Origin: Bacteroidia bacterium
GTDB taxonomy: Bacteria > Bacteroidota > Bacteroidia > Bacteroidales > Prolixibacteraceae
NCBI GenBank assembly: GCA_025358025.1
Contig: JANYKW010000022.1
Location: forward strand, 1 to 64,000
Length of the DNA: 64,000 nt
Direction: 5' to 3'
Each line of letters begins with the position of its first letter. The first letter of the stretch is position 1. Shown piece after piece: positions 17,492 to 27,110 of this stretch. Below the pieces are notes generated by a model. The model ran no database searches. It had not been told where the DNA came from and saw only the letters and a program-made list of their open reading frames with translations. The position numbers were made by a program, and so were the translations under genes.

Positions 17492-18708
17492 TGGTAAATC
17501 AATCCGGACAATTTTTGTGGTTCCAGAATTCTGTTGGCAACATCCATCAGTTGAGTTGCAGATATTTCACTGATCTTTTTGTAAATATCTTCCAAACTCT
17601 CCACCTTATTGAAAACAAGCATGCTTTTACCGATCGCCAACATCAGATCTTCGTGATTTTCCTGCGACATGGCGAGCTGTCCAATCAGCTGTTTTCTTGC
17701 CTTACTCAACTGAAGATCACCAAGAGCTTTGTGCTGAAGCAGTTTGATCTCTCTGTCAATCAAAGTCAGTGCCCGTTCCAGATTTTCAGCATCCGTGCCG
17801 AAATAGATGGTAAGTGTGCCTGTATCAGAGTAGGCCGTGTAGGATGACTCCAAATTGTAGGCTATCCCGTTGCGCTCGCGTAAACTTAGATTCAATCTGG
17901 AATTACCGGATTGCCCGCCCATGATATTGTTTAAAAGCACCAAGGCAAGTCTGTCGGGGTGATATACGTCGAATGCCTCGCCTCCCAGGATGCAATGCGC
18001 CTGAAATGTTCCTTTCTCAACCTTTTTCTGCAGGGGATGATAAGTTGTAAACCGCTGACGCTTATTAGATCTTAAATTGGATTTGAACCGATCAAAATAA
18101 CGCTGAGCCAGATGGAAGAATTTCTTTGCAGGAATATTGCCAACAGAGCAGATCACCATCTGATCGGTGTGGTAATTTTCAAGCATGAAGTGACGGATGT
18201 CGGATGACTGAAAGCTCCTGACAAGGTCAGGCGTACCCAGTATATTCCTTCCCATCGGATGTCCGTCATAAATCAACTCCTCAAATTCATCAAAAATAAG
18301 TTCGGAGGGTGTATCGTTGTATGAATTGATTTCATCAACAATAACTTCCTGCTCTTTTTTTAACTCCTTCTCAGGGAAAGTACTGTCGATAAGAATGTCA
18401 CTGAATAATTCAATGGTACGCTGGTAATATTCACATAGGAAAGAGGCATGAATCGCTGTTTCCTCCTTGGATGTATAGGCATTCATCTCTCCACCTACAT
18501 CCTCCAGCCTGCTGATGATATGATAAGCTTTCCTTTTAGCAGTTCCCTTGAAGATGGTATGCTCGATGAAGTGAGCAATACCTTGTTCAGCCGGATCTTC
18601 ATCCCTCGAACCGGTATTGATAACCACACCGCAGTGTGCAACAGGCGAATCTACTGATGAATGAATCAGCCGGATCCCGTTCGATAATGTCATTGAAGTA
18701 TATTCCAT
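17488..18708 (-). CDS. M16-family zinc peptidase (pitrilysin-like)
   Basis: A 406-residue peptidase. The inverted zinc motif HFIEH (about residues 46-50) and the distal glutamate in KEQEVIVDEINSYNDTP make the classic HxxEH...E site of the active M16 subunit. The second half (LGGEAFDVYHPDRLALVLLNNIMGGQSGNSRLNLSLRERNGIAYNLE) is the paired inactive-like domain. No signal peptide is seen, so it is cytoplasmic, probably clearing peptides. It is the first gene of a two-gene unit with the O-methyltransferase, overlapping by 4 nt. The length is normal for this class. Confidence 0.93.
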   Translation of the reverse strand: MEYTSMTLSNGIRLIHSSVDSPVAHCGVVINTGSRDEDPAEQGIAHFIEHTIFKGTAKRKAYHIISRLEDVGGEMNAYTSKEETAIHASFLCEYYQRTIELFSDILIDSTFPEKELKKEQEVIVDEINSYNDTPSELIFDEFEELIYDGHPMGRNILGTPDLVRSFQSSDIRHFMLENYHTDQMVICSVGNIPAKKFFHLAQRYFDRFKSNLRSNKRQRFTTYHPLQKKVEKGTFQAHCILGGEAFDVYHPDRLALVLLNNIMGGQSGNSRLNLSLRERNGIAYNLESSYTAYSDTGTLTIYFGTDAENLERALTLIDREIKLLQHKALGDLQLSKARKQLIGQLAMSQENHEDLMLAIGKSMLVFNKVESLEDIYKKISEISATQLMDVANRILEPQKLSGLIYQ

Positions 18709-18745
18709 TCGCAGGTTTCAGGTCGGCAAAGATAGCTAAAATCGA

Positions 18746-18775
18746 GAAAGGGTAAAGATTGCTCTTTACCCTTTC
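18746..18775 (-). terminator. Hairpin after tRNA-Phe
   Basis: GAAAGGGTAAAGA and TCTTTACCCTTTC form a near-perfect stem with a 4-nt loop, immediately 3' of the tRNA on the minus strand. It is probably a terminator or processing hairpin. The arm word GGGTAAAG recurs as a repeat at 39880. Confidence 0.65.
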
Positions 18776-18776
18776 G

Positions 18777-18849
<73 letters not shown>

Positions 18850-18927
18850 CTCTTTAAATGCGGTGCAAAGATAATCATTAATTCTTTCCGGCCAAAGTTT
18901 CTTCCCATTTTTTACCTTAACATTCCG

Positions 18928-19797
18928 CTACTTTTCCCAAAATTTCTTGTTTTCATGGATAAAGTCTTCTAATTTCCTTGGTTCAGATCCCGTCAGTTCT
19001 TTGAAAACTGATGATGTGTGTGCCATCTTTCCATTTCTTGCCGCACCATAAAGTAATGAAAGAGTTACAATGAAGGGATATCCTTTCTTTTCAAGTAACT
19101 TTTGGCGAATGAATTTAATGGTATTCGGATGAGAATATTTTATTTCCCGGCCCAATTCTTTAGAAAACATGCTGGCAATGCGGTAGAAATCCATCGGTTC
19201 CTGCCCTGTAATTTCATACTCTTTGGCTTCATGACCGGGTTTGGTCAATAATTCGGACACTACCCTTGCGACATCCCTTGCATCAATATAATTGACCATT
19301 CCGGAACCTGCAGGGATATATATATGGTCGCTATTCCTGATCTCGAGACCGTGCAGTGTGATGAGATTCTGCATGTAAAGGGATGGCCTGACAATCGTGG
19401 AGGGAATTTTCATCTTTTTCAGATGGGCCTCAATACGGTGGTTTGCAAACACCCTGTTACGTTCTGCACCCACAATGGAAACGAATACAATGTGTTTTAC
19501 ACCGGATTTCTCAACCTGATTTAGAAAAGGAAAAATATGCTTTGAAACATCAGAAACCTGATTCGGCCTGATTAACAACAGCCTATTGACACCTTTTAAC
19601 GCCGGAGCATAGGTGGCTGGTTCATCAAATTCGAATTTCACCAGGCGTGCTTCAGCCATACCCTCCAAATTCTTTGCAGAATCAATATCCCGAACTGCAG
19701 CTACCACCTCATAATCCCGGTCTTTTTGGCTCATTAGAAAACGAACAGCAGATAGCCCGACATTCCCGGTAGCACCCGTTATTAAGATCTTATCCAT
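18928..19797 (-). CDS. NmrA-like NAD(P)-binding oxidoreductase (atypical SDR)
   Basis: About 289 residues, starting at the ATG at 19797 because ILITGATGNVGLSAVRFL then sits at the very N-terminus as the dinucleotide-binding Gly motif (GATGNVG). VVAAVRDIDSAKNL is the cofactor-specificity strand, and IVFVSIVGAERNRV and the STIVRPSLYMQNL segment are typical of the SDR_a5/NmrA group, which includes NAD(P)H:quinone oxidoreductase 2-like proteins. The catalytic Tyr-Lys pair is not evident, so it may be a redox sensor or reductase. It is a single gene. Confidence 0.8.
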   Translation of the reverse strand: MDKILITGATGNVGLSAVRFLMSQKDRDYEVVAAVRDIDSAKNLEGMAEARLVKFEFDEPATYAPALKGVNRLLLIRPNQVSDVSKHIFPFLNQVEKSGVKHIVFVSIVGAERNRVFANHRIEAHLKKMKIPSTIVRPSLYMQNLITLHGLEIRNSDHIYIPAGSGMVNYIDARDVARVVSELLTKPGHEAKEYEITGQEPMDFYRIASMFSKELGREIKYSHPNTIKFIRQKLLEKKGYPFIVTLSLLYGAARNGKMAHTSSVFKELTGSEPRKLEDFIHENKKFWEK

Positions 19798-19869
19798 AGA
19801 AGTATCAACTATTAAATTCAAAAAGTAAAATTCCAGAGTCTAACGGGGCAAAAATATACTAATTTGGAA

Positions 19870-21654
19870 TCAATCCTCTCTGGAAGAGGCGAAAATCTCT
19901 TCTATCAGGTCACAGTATTTTTGTTCAATCACTTTTCTCTTTAATTTCAGAGTCTGGGAGAGTTCTCCGGTCTGCGCAGACCATGAATCAGAGACCAACC
20001 GGAAGCGTTTGATCTCTTCATGTAAACCAAGGGTTTTGTTGATCTCCTTAACTTCTGACTGGTACATTGCAATCACTTCAGGCTGCGTTATCAGATCGGC
20101 ATTGTCCTTGAAAAGAATTTTGTTTTCGGGACAACATTCATGCAGATAGACGAAATTTGGCGAGATCAGCGCACTGGCAAATTTTTCGTGGTTGCCGATT
20201 ACAATTGCCTGCTCAATCAGAACAGATTCTTTTAATTTATTCTCAATCATTTGAGGGGCAATGTATTTACCTCCAGACAACTTAAAGATCTCTTTTTTCC
20301 GGTCAGTGATTTTCAAGAATTTCCCTTCATCAAGAATTCCAACATCTCCGGTATGGAACCAACCGTCTACATCTATTACTTCTTTTGTAAGATCGGGCTC
20401 CTTGTAATATCCCAGCATTAAATTTGGTCCCCTGGCAAGGATCTCACCATCAACTGCAATCTTCACCTCAACTCCTTTGATTACCGGACCATTTGTGCCT
20501 ATCTTCATCTCTCCCGTTACAGCATTGCTCACGGCAATAACCGGGGATGTTTCAGTCAACCCATATCCTTCAAGTACTGTTAATCCTGCTGCACTGAAGA
20601 CCCTCGCGATACGGGACTGCAAAAGTGCTCCGCCCGATACAACCAACTGGACATTGCCACCCAGTCCTTCCCGCCATTTGGAGTAAATGAGTTTTTCGGC
20701 TACAGCCATTTTAAACTTCTTGAAGATGCTGGTCTTTTTGTTGAAATCAAAGTCCTTACCCAATTCTACGGCCCAGAAGAAGAGTTTCAATTTAATACCC
20801 GTCAGCAGTTTGCCTTTTGCCATGATTCCATCATATATGCTCTCCAAAAGGCGCGGAACGGCAGTAAAAATATGGGGCTTAACCTCCCTGATGGACTGAA
20901 CGATCTGGGGTAGACTTTCAACATAATAAATTCCGATTCCACGGTACATGAAGACATAATTAACCGTACGCTCAAAAATATGGCACAGGGGTAGGAAGGA
21001 TATGCTGCGATGGCCTAAACCGAGATCAAAATGGGTAGCACAGGCTTTAAAGTTCGAAACCAGGTTCCCGTGTGAAAGCATGACTCCTTTTGGAATACCT
21101 GTAGTACCGCTTGTATAGATCATTGTCACCATCTCTTCCTCCCGCATACTGTTTTTGATCTCAGTCAACTTTGGACGGAGAGTCTCCTCGTTTTTCTTTC
21201 CAAGTTCTATCAGTGCAGACAGATTATCAGCTCCCGGAACATCATTGAAAGTGAATATCTTCTCCATGCTGACTACTTCGACTACAACCGGAGCCAATTT
21301 GTTGTACAATTTCTCATCAGAAATAAATAAAAAACGAATTTCAGCATGGTTAAAAATGTAGCTGTACTCCTCCTGGCTGATCGTAGGGTAGACAGGAACA
21401 TGAACCGCTCCTGTCATGGCAAGGGCAAAATCGACAAAAGACCATTCCGGACGGTTTCCGCTGACAGTTGAAACCCGGTCTCCTTTTTGAATCCCCAGTG
21501 ACAGCAGACCATAAGCAAGCAATTCAGCATTCCTGATAAGCTGTTCAGTGCTATATTTGATCCACTGGTTACCCTGTTTTCCTGCTACAGCATCTTCACG
21601 GGAGAGATTATTGAGACAATGATCAAGAAGATCGAATGTACGCGTTACCTCCAT
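19870..21654 (-). CDS. Long-chain acyl-CoA synthetase (AMP-forming)
   Basis: A 594-residue ANL-superfamily ligase that activates fatty acids to acyl-CoA. The AMP-binding motif is MIYTSGTTGIPKGVMLSHGN (about residues 178-197). LEGYGLTETSPVIAVSN follows, then DVDGWFHTGDVGILDEGKFLKITDRKKEIFKLSGGKYIAPQ with the catalytic Asp and hinge. No membrane anchor is seen; the enzyme is probably peripheral. Its role is import or degradation of fatty acids or lipid recycling. It stands alone, 73 nt upstream of the NmrA-like gene on the same strand. Confidence 0.93.
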   Translation of the reverse strand: MEVTRTFDLLDHCLNNLSREDAVAGKQGNQWIKYSTEQLIRNAELLAYGLLSLGIQKGDRVSTVSGNRPEWSFVDFALAMTGAVHVPVYPTISQEEYSYIFNHAEIRFLFISDEKLYNKLAPVVVEVVSMEKIFTFNDVPGADNLSALIELGKKNEETLRPKLTEIKNSMREEEMVTMIYTSGTTGIPKGVMLSHGNLVSNFKACATHFDLGLGHRSISFLPLCHIFERTVNYVFMYRGIGIYYVESLPQIVQSIREVKPHIFTAVPRLLESIYDGIMAKGKLLTGIKLKLFFWAVELGKDFDFNKKTSIFKKFKMAVAEKLIYSKWREGLGGNVQLVVSGGALLQSRIARVFSAAGLTVLEGYGLTETSPVIAVSNAVTGEMKIGTNGPVIKGVEVKIAVDGEILARGPNLMLGYYKEPDLTKEVIDVDGWFHTGDVGILDEGKFLKITDRKKEIFKLSGGKYIAPQMIENKLKESVLIEQAIVIGNHEKFASALISPNFVYLHECCPENKILFKDNADLITQPEVIAMYQSEVKEINKTLGLHEEIKRFRLVSDSWSAQTGELSQTLKLKRKVIEQKYCDLIEEIFASSRED

Positions 21655-21861
21655 ATCCTATATTTTTAGTCTAAAAATAGATATTATTGATATTTGGAAT
21701 CTTTGTTTGCAGCCATCCCAAAGTTCACTTAGGAGAAATTTGTCCGTTTGGCGACTATTTAGAATAAACCTTTCGAATGAAAAAGTGGATTTTTCAATAG
21801 TATACCAAAAACAGAATGATTGGGAAATAACCAGCAGTAAACAATATGAATCCTGTCTTCT

Positions 21862-22833
21862 CTACAATTTAATGATGATTTTGTTCCTCCAAAGATAATG
21901 AGCAACAAGATAGCAGAGTGTATAGATAACAATGAAACCTGAAAGGGCCTGCCAAAGAGGTGCTTTGGAAGGAAGAACAGCGCCATGCAGATCAATCAGA
22001 ATATTCTGAATGATGTAAAGCAGGAGCGGATTTATTCCAAAAATTGTGAAATGCGGGAGCTCAATCTTGTACACATCGTTCAAGATGTAGAAAAACAGAA
22101 AGGTGACGAACCCCAGTCCTGAAGCAAATATCGGGTAGGCTATGCTCATGCTGCGCTGCGAAAACTGCCATGCCTCCTGGGGTTGCAGCAGGGAAAGCAA
22201 ATAGCCCAACATCATCAGGGCAATTCCGTAGACCAGTGTTTTACGAATAAAATCACTGGAACTGCATTCATGAAGGAAGTCAAACAAAACAGTACCAAAA
22301 AGCAGGATGGATACCCAGCTTAGCGGACCCAGCGGACCACCGTCGATGCTGTTGGCCATGGTCCAGTCACCATATCCCGCAAAAACAAACAGCAATTGAT
22401 AAAGAATCAGGTATGAAACAGCTGCAATGGTTCTGACAGTTTTGGAACGGAGGATAAACGGCAATGCAAGTATTCCCGAAAAGCCAATATCTACGAGCGC
22501 ATCCCATATATCTACCTTAATATTAGGACCATAGAGTACCAGTCCTATAAAAATCAGGATCAGGTATCTTTTCAATGAATGAATGACAGATGTCCGATAT
22601 CCAGCTCTGGCAACCATATTAACAAAAGAGATCCTGAATCCCATGCCCACAGCGATCAAAAAATAAGGAGCAATGGCGTTGGCAAATGTCATCCCAAAGT
22701 GAGGATGCTTAAATGTTTGAGGAATGACATCAAAATGACCCAGATAGTTCACCAGGATCATTCCGAATATGGCAAAGCCCCGAAACTGATCAATCGACAG
22801 TTTCCTTTTGTTCATATTATTTGTAGTAGTCAT
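21862..22833 (-). CDS. HGSNAT/DUF5009-like acyltransferase membrane protein
   Basis: A 323-residue polytopic membrane protein with about 8-9 hydrophobic segments. The N-terminus RKLSIDQFRGFAIFGMILVNYLGHF resembles the LDxxRGxxxxxMxxVN opening of heparan-alpha-glucosaminide N-acetyltransferase-like and DUF5009 proteins, which transfer acyl groups to sugars at the membrane. The TM order also fits. Substrate is unknown. It could act on cell-envelope glycans or on imported amino sugars. It is followed by about 200 nt without genes before the acyl-CoA ligase start. Confidence 0.65.
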   Translation of the reverse strand: MTTTNNMNKRKLSIDQFRGFAIFGMILVNYLGHFDVIPQTFKHPHFGMTFANAIAPYFLIAVGMGFRISFVNMVARAGYRTSVIHSLKRYLILIFIGLVLYGPNIKVDIWDALVDIGFSGILALPFILRSKTVRTIAAVSYLILYQLLFVFAGYGDWTMANSIDGGPLGPLSWVSILLFGTVLFDFLHECSSSDFIRKTLVYGIALMMLGYLLSLLQPQEAWQFSQRSMSIAYPIFASGLGFVTFLFFYILNDVYKIELPHFTIFGINPLLLYIIQNILIDLHGAVLPSKAPLWQALSGFIVIYTLCYLVAHYLWRNKIIIKL

Positions 22834-22841
22834 CTAATTAA

Positions 22842-22938
22842 TTTAGCTCCAAGCTATTGGCTTTCAGCATTTAGCCCAGAAATCATTTAGCAGATCTTAA
22901 TTTTTCCCCCTCAATCCAAAATCGAAAATCGAAAATTT
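22842..22938. repeat. Intergenic word repeats before alaS stop
   Basis: The gap between alaS and the acyltransferase-like gene contains TTAGCTCCAAGCTATTGGCT and, nearer alaS, CAATCCAAAATCGAAAATCG with an internal CGAAAAT duplication. Both look like repetitive intergenic words and are unlike coding sequence. There is no clear inverted partner. Confidence 0.45.
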
Positions 22939-22949
22939 TCTCTGTGTAT

Positions 22950-25574
22950 CTAATTTCCCGCTACCAACTCTTTTGCCTTCATTAGCAGTTCCGGGATGCC
23001 TTTGGGGTTCTTTCCTCCGGCACTGGCATAAAATGGCTGTCCGCCGCCTCCTCCATCTACCAGTTTGGCCAGTTCGCGAATAATATTTCCGGCATGCAAT
23101 CCCTTTTCTTTCACGAGATTATCTGCAATCATCACATGAACAGAAGCTTTTCCGTCAATTTCTGCGGCAAATACCAAAAAGAGATTTTCCACATCATCTT
23201 TCAGCTGAAAAGCAAGGTCCTTAATAATTCCTGCATCATCGACGGGTAGTTTGACCGCCAGGAAATTGGTTCCATGTACGGATGTGATCTGTTTTAACAG
23301 CTCTTTTTTCAATCCGGAAGCAGCCTCTTTTTTGAAAGCTTCCACCTGATTATTCAGGACTCCTACCTTTTGAATCAATTGTTCAACTGCTCCTTTTAAA
23401 TCAGCCGGATTGTTCAAAAGTTGGGACAGTTCCCTGGCAGTCTTCCGTTTATTAAGCAGAAACTCCTCGGCCTTTTCTCCGGTTATCGCTTCAATCCTTC
23501 TCACTCCGGCCGAAATAGACCCCTCAGAAATGATCACAAACTGGCCAATTTCACCTGTCGCGTTTACATGGATACCACCGCAAAGTTCAATGGAGTCACC
23601 AAATTTGATCACCCGAACGCTGTTGCCATATTTCTCGCCAAAGAGTGCAATGGCACCAAGTTTCCCGGCTTCCGCCATGGGCACTTCGCGGCGTTCGTCT
23701 TTGGAATTATTCTGACGGATCAGTTCATTGACTCTTTTTTCAATTTTTTCTATCTCTGCTTCAGAGACTTTCTGAAAGTGAGAAAAGTCAAACCTTAATG
23801 CATCAGGGGTTACCAATGAACCCTTTTGTTCGATATGTGTTCCCAGGATCTCTCTCAATGCATGATCCAGAAGGTGGGTTGCTGTATGATTGCAGGCAGT
23901 AGAGCCGCGTTTTGTTGCATGAATCGTTCCGGTGAATATTGCAGAAGGATCAGCGGGAAGGGTTTTAGCAAGATGAACGGTTAAGCCATTTTCTTTGACA
24001 GTATCAAATATTTCCACTTTAGCCCCTTCCGACTCAATCCATCCGGTATCACCAATCTGCCCACCAGACTCTGCATAGAAAGGAGTTGTATCAAATACAA
24101 GCTGGAAATATTCACCCTTTTTATCTTTGACTTTCCGGTAACGGCAGATTCTTAATTCTGACCCGGTGTGATCATAACCAACATATTCACTCTCCAGGGA
24201 TGGCCTGATCTCTGTCCAGTCGCCCGTTTCAAGCTGGGTGGCATTCCTCGAACGGTTCTTCTGCTCCTCCATGGCTTTTTCAAACTCTTCCTTGTTGACA
24301 GTAAATGACTCTTCCCGAAGGATCAGTTCTGTCAGATCGAGCGGAAATCCATACGTATCATACAATACAAATGCAATATTTCCGCTGATTTCACTGGTAT
24401 TCTTCTTTCTGGCAGCATCCATGATATTTTCCAGCATCCTGATACCGGTTTCCAGCGTGCGCAGGAAAGAGTCCTCCTCTTCACGAATTACTTTGATTAC
24501 CAGATCACTTTGTTTGTTAAGCTCGGGGAAGGCTGTACCCAGTTGATCAGCCAAAATATTGATCAACTGGTGCATAAAAGGCTTTCTGAAATCCAGGAAT
24601 GTATAACCATAACGAACAGCTCTGCGTAAAATGCGGCGTATGACGTAACCTGCCTTATTATTTGATGGCAATTGTCCGTCTGTGATAGCAAAAGCAATGG
24701 CCCGTAAATGGTCGGCAATTACCCGCATGGCAATATCTGATTTCTCGTTCTCTCCGTATTTCTGTCCGGCCAGATATCCGATCTCTGTGATTATCGGCTG
24801 AAAAACATCGGTATCATAATTGGATTGCTTCTGCTGAAGCACCATGCAAAGTCGTTCGAAACCCATCCCGGTATCTACATGTTTGGCAGGAAGCTCTTCC
24901 AACTGCCCGTTGGCCTTCCGGTTAAACTGGATAAAGACCAGGTTCCATATTTCGATAACCTGCGGATGACTTTCATTTACCAGCTCCCTGCCACTTACTT
25001 TCAGACGCTCATCTTCATGGCGGATATCCACATGAATTTCCGAACATGGACCGCAAGGACCGCTGTCGCCCATCTCCCAGAAATTATCCTTTTTATTCCC
25101 GAAGAGGATTTGATTGTCAGGAAGATATTTCTTCCACAAGGCAAGGGCCTCAGAATCAATAGGAACACCGTCTTTTGCATCGCCTTCAAAAACTGTGGCA
25201 TAGAGACGGTCAACAGGGATTTTGAAATGACCAACCAGAAGTTCCCAGGCCCAGTCGATGGCCTCAGTTTTGAAGTAATCTCCAAAAGACCAGTTTCCCA
25301 GCATTTCGAACATGGTATGATGATAGGTGTCATGACCAACCTCTTCAAGGTCGTTGTGCTTTCCGGACACACGCAAACATTTCTGGGTATCCGCAATCCG
25401 CGGACTTCTAACCGGGGCATTTCCAAGAAAGATATCTTTGAACTGATTCATCCCCGCATTGGTGAACATCAGGGTTGGATCATTCTTAACCACCATTGGG
25501 GCAGAAGGAACAATCTGGTGCGATTTGGAAGCAAAAAAGTCCAAAAAAGCTTCACGTATCTGTTTCGAATCCAT
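22950..25574 (-). CDS. alaS: Alanyl-tRNA synthetase
   Basis: An 874-residue class II synthetase. The catalytic core opens with IREAFLDFFASKSHQIVPSAPMV and includes NAGMNQFKDIFLG. The editing domain shows the zinc-type motifs HTATHLLDHAL (HxxxH) and ELCGGIHVNATGEIG. The C-terminal DHHA1-like domain ends with VDGGGGGQPFYASAGGKNPKG. Length and order are normal for Bacteroidia. It is divergent from the M23 peptidase gene and shares a 177-nt promoter region with it. Confidence 0.98.
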   Translation of the reverse strand: MDSKQIREAFLDFFASKSHQIVPSAPMVVKNDPTLMFTNAGMNQFKDIFLGNAPVRSPRIADTQKCLRVSGKHNDLEEVGHDTYHHTMFEMLGNWSFGDYFKTEAIDWAWELLVGHFKIPVDRLYATVFEGDAKDGVPIDSEALALWKKYLPDNQILFGNKKDNFWEMGDSGPCGPCSEIHVDIRHEDERLKVSGRELVNESHPQVIEIWNLVFIQFNRKANGQLEELPAKHVDTGMGFERLCMVLQQKQSNYDTDVFQPIITEIGYLAGQKYGENEKSDIAMRVIADHLRAIAFAITDGQLPSNNKAGYVIRRILRRAVRYGYTFLDFRKPFMHQLINILADQLGTAFPELNKQSDLVIKVIREEEDSFLRTLETGIRMLENIMDAARKKNTSEISGNIAFVLYDTYGFPLDLTELILREESFTVNKEEFEKAMEEQKNRSRNATQLETGDWTEIRPSLESEYVGYDHTGSELRICRYRKVKDKKGEYFQLVFDTTPFYAESGGQIGDTGWIESEGAKVEIFDTVKENGLTVHLAKTLPADPSAIFTGTIHATKRGSTACNHTATHLLDHALREILGTHIEQKGSLVTPDALRFDFSHFQKVSEAEIEKIEKRVNELIRQNNSKDERREVPMAEAGKLGAIALFGEKYGNSVRVIKFGDSIELCGGIHVNATGEIGQFVIISEGSISAGVRRIEAITGEKAEEFLLNKRKTARELSQLLNNPADLKGAVEQLIQKVGVLNNQVEAFKKEAASGLKKELLKQITSVHGTNFLAVKLPVDDAGIIKDLAFQLKDDVENLFLVFAAEIDGKASVHVMIADNLVKEKGLHAGNIIRELAKLVDGGGGGQPFYASAGGKNPKGIPELLMKAKELVAGN

Positions 25575-25690
25575 AATTGAATAATGTTAAAAACATTTAA
25601 ATGGCTCCGATCTATCGTTTAAAAATCTCCGGATGCCTTTAAATAAACTAATTTTACCCTCTTTAAGAGCTGTAGAACAGGTCAAAATCG

Positions 25691-25720
25691 TTGCAAAGTT
25701 AGATTATTTCATTAATTTTG
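25691..25720 (+). promoter_or_regulatory. Promoter of the M23-MerR-NIF3-zinc ribbon operon
   Basis: TTG (25691-25693) and TAATTTTG (25713-25720) are 19 nt apart, an exact Bacteroidota TTG-N19-TAnnTTTG promoter. It lies about 30 nt upstream of the M23 peptidase start. Confidence 0.75.
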
Positions 25721-25751
25721 GCCTACCTCTGTTCAAAATAAATCATTTGGA

Positions 25752-26720
25752 ATGGGCAAAATCAATTATCGATTCAATCCTGACACATTAAGTTTTGATA
25801 AGATCGAACGAAATGTACGTTCACTTATCAAAAAGATTTTAGGCTATCTGTCTACCGGGATCGTTTCAGGAATTATCTTCTTTTTTATTTTCCTGCAATT
25901 TTTTGAAACTCCCGTCACCAAGCGATTGAAGAGAGAGAACGATCAACTGTTATCTCAGTTCAACCTGATGAGCAAAGACATAGAAAAGATTTCAAAGGCC
26001 TTGGAGGATATACAGATGCGCGACGACAATATTTATCGAGTGATCTTCGAAGCGAATCCGGTCCCTTCTTCAGTCAGAATGGCCGGTTTTGGTGGTGCAA
26101 ACCGTTATAGCAAGCTGGAGAGCATGGACAACTCAGAATTGATTGTGTCGACAGCAAAAAAGCTGGATATCCTCTCCAAGCAAGTCTACGTTCAATCTAA
26201 ATCATACGAGGAGGTAGTAAAAATGGCCCTGGGGAAAGAGAAAATGCTTGCCAGTATTCCTGCTATTATGCCCGTTTCCAACAGAGATCTGAAGCGTACT
26301 GCTTCGGGCTGGGGTATGCGCATGCATCCGATTTACCGTATTCCAAGATTTCATTATGGGATGGATTTTACAGCCCCTACCGGGACAGACGTCTTTGCAA
26401 CCGGAAACGGAATTGTAAAGGAAGTAGACAGGAATGCAGGATATGGCAATATCATTGTGATCGACCACGGATATGGTTATGAAACACTTTACGGACATCT
26501 TTCCAAATTCAATGTCAAGGTCGGTCAAACCATTAACAGGGGTGATATTATTGGTTTTGTTGGAAGTTCAGGCGCCTCAACATCCCCGCACCTTCACTAC
26601 GAAGTAATGAAAAACGGGCAGAAGGTTAATCCTCAGAACTATTACTTCCAGGATCTTAATCCGCTGGAATATGAGAAGATGATCTCCATTTCATCCAATA
26701 CAGGTCAAAGTTTCGATTAA
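25752..26720 (+). CDS. M23/LytM-family metallopeptidase
   Basis: A 322-residue inner-membrane-anchored peptidase. One transmembrane helix (about 32-53) is followed by a periplasmic coiled coil (about 57-92) and a C-terminal M23 domain. The zinc residues are visible in HYGMDFTAPTG (His, Asp) and HLHYEV (HxH). GWGMRMHPIYRIPRFHYGMD is a typical entry. Such proteins cut or regulate cutting of peptidoglycan cross-links during growth or division. It is the first gene of an operon; the MerR gene begins 7 nt later. Confidence 0.93.
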   Translation: MGKINYRFNPDTLSFDKIERNVRSLIKKILGYLSTGIVSGIIFFFIFLQFFETPVTKRLKRENDQLLSQFNLMSKDIEKISKALEDIQMRDDNIYRVIFEANPVPSSVRMAGFGGANRYSKLESMDNSELIVSTAKKLDILSKQVYVQSKSYEEVVKMALGKEKMLASIPAIMPVSNRDLKRTASGWGMRMHPIYRIPRFHYGMDFTAPTGTDVFATGNGIVKEVDRNAGYGNIIVIDHGYGYETLYGHLSKFNVKVGQTINRGDIIGFVGSSGASTSPHLHYEVMKNGQKVNPQNYYFQDLNPLEYEKMISISSNTGQSFD

Positions 26721-26727
26721 TATAAAA

Positions 26728-27072
26728 TTGAAAATTGTGGGATTCAAAGCACCAAAATCAGAAAAGCTCTATTTCTCGATCAGTGAAGTAGCAGAAAAAT
26801 TTAACCTCGCACCTTCAGCCCTTCGATTTTGGGAAAAGGAGTTTGATACGATCAAGCCTTTTAAGAACAAAAAGGGTAATCGTTTTTACACCCAGGAAGA
26901 TATTGACCATCTGGCTTTGATCAATCACCTGGTCAAAGAAAGAGGATTAACGCTGAAAGGGGCTAAAGCAAAGATTAAGGAGAACAAAGACGAGGTTGAG
27001 CACAATTACGAGATTGTTCAGAAACTTCAGGATATCAAGCAGTATCTGATGGAGATTAAAGAAATTTTATAA
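26728..27072 (+). CDS. MerR-family transcriptional regulator
   Basis: About 114 residues with an N-terminal MerR winged helix: KLYFSISEVAEKFNLAPSALRFWEKEFDTIKPFKNKKGNRFYTQEDIDHL. A helical tail follows (KERGLTLKGAKAKIKENKDE). No effector cysteines are seen. This form is very common in Bacteroidota and its targets are mostly unknown. The start appears to be TTG at 26728, since no ATG precedes the HTH; GTG at 26737 is the alternative. Tight spacing (7 nt upstream, 38 nt to the NIF3 ATG) makes it part of the M23 operon. Confidence 0.88.
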   Translation: MKIVGFKAPKSEKLYFSISEVAEKFNLAPSALRFWEKEFDTIKPFKNKKGNRFYTQEDIDHLALINHLVKERGLTLKGAKAKIKENKDEVEHNYEIVQKLQDIKQYLMEIKEIL

Positions 27073-27110
27073 ACCGGATACCCAGTCCGCAACCATTGAA
27101 AAAAAGCAAC

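Noticed and set aside
24825-25580. 251-codon open frame on the plus strand opposite alaS
   Set aside because: It is fully antisense to a certain alaS gene, shows no recognisable domain, and its composition mirrors the alaS codon pattern.
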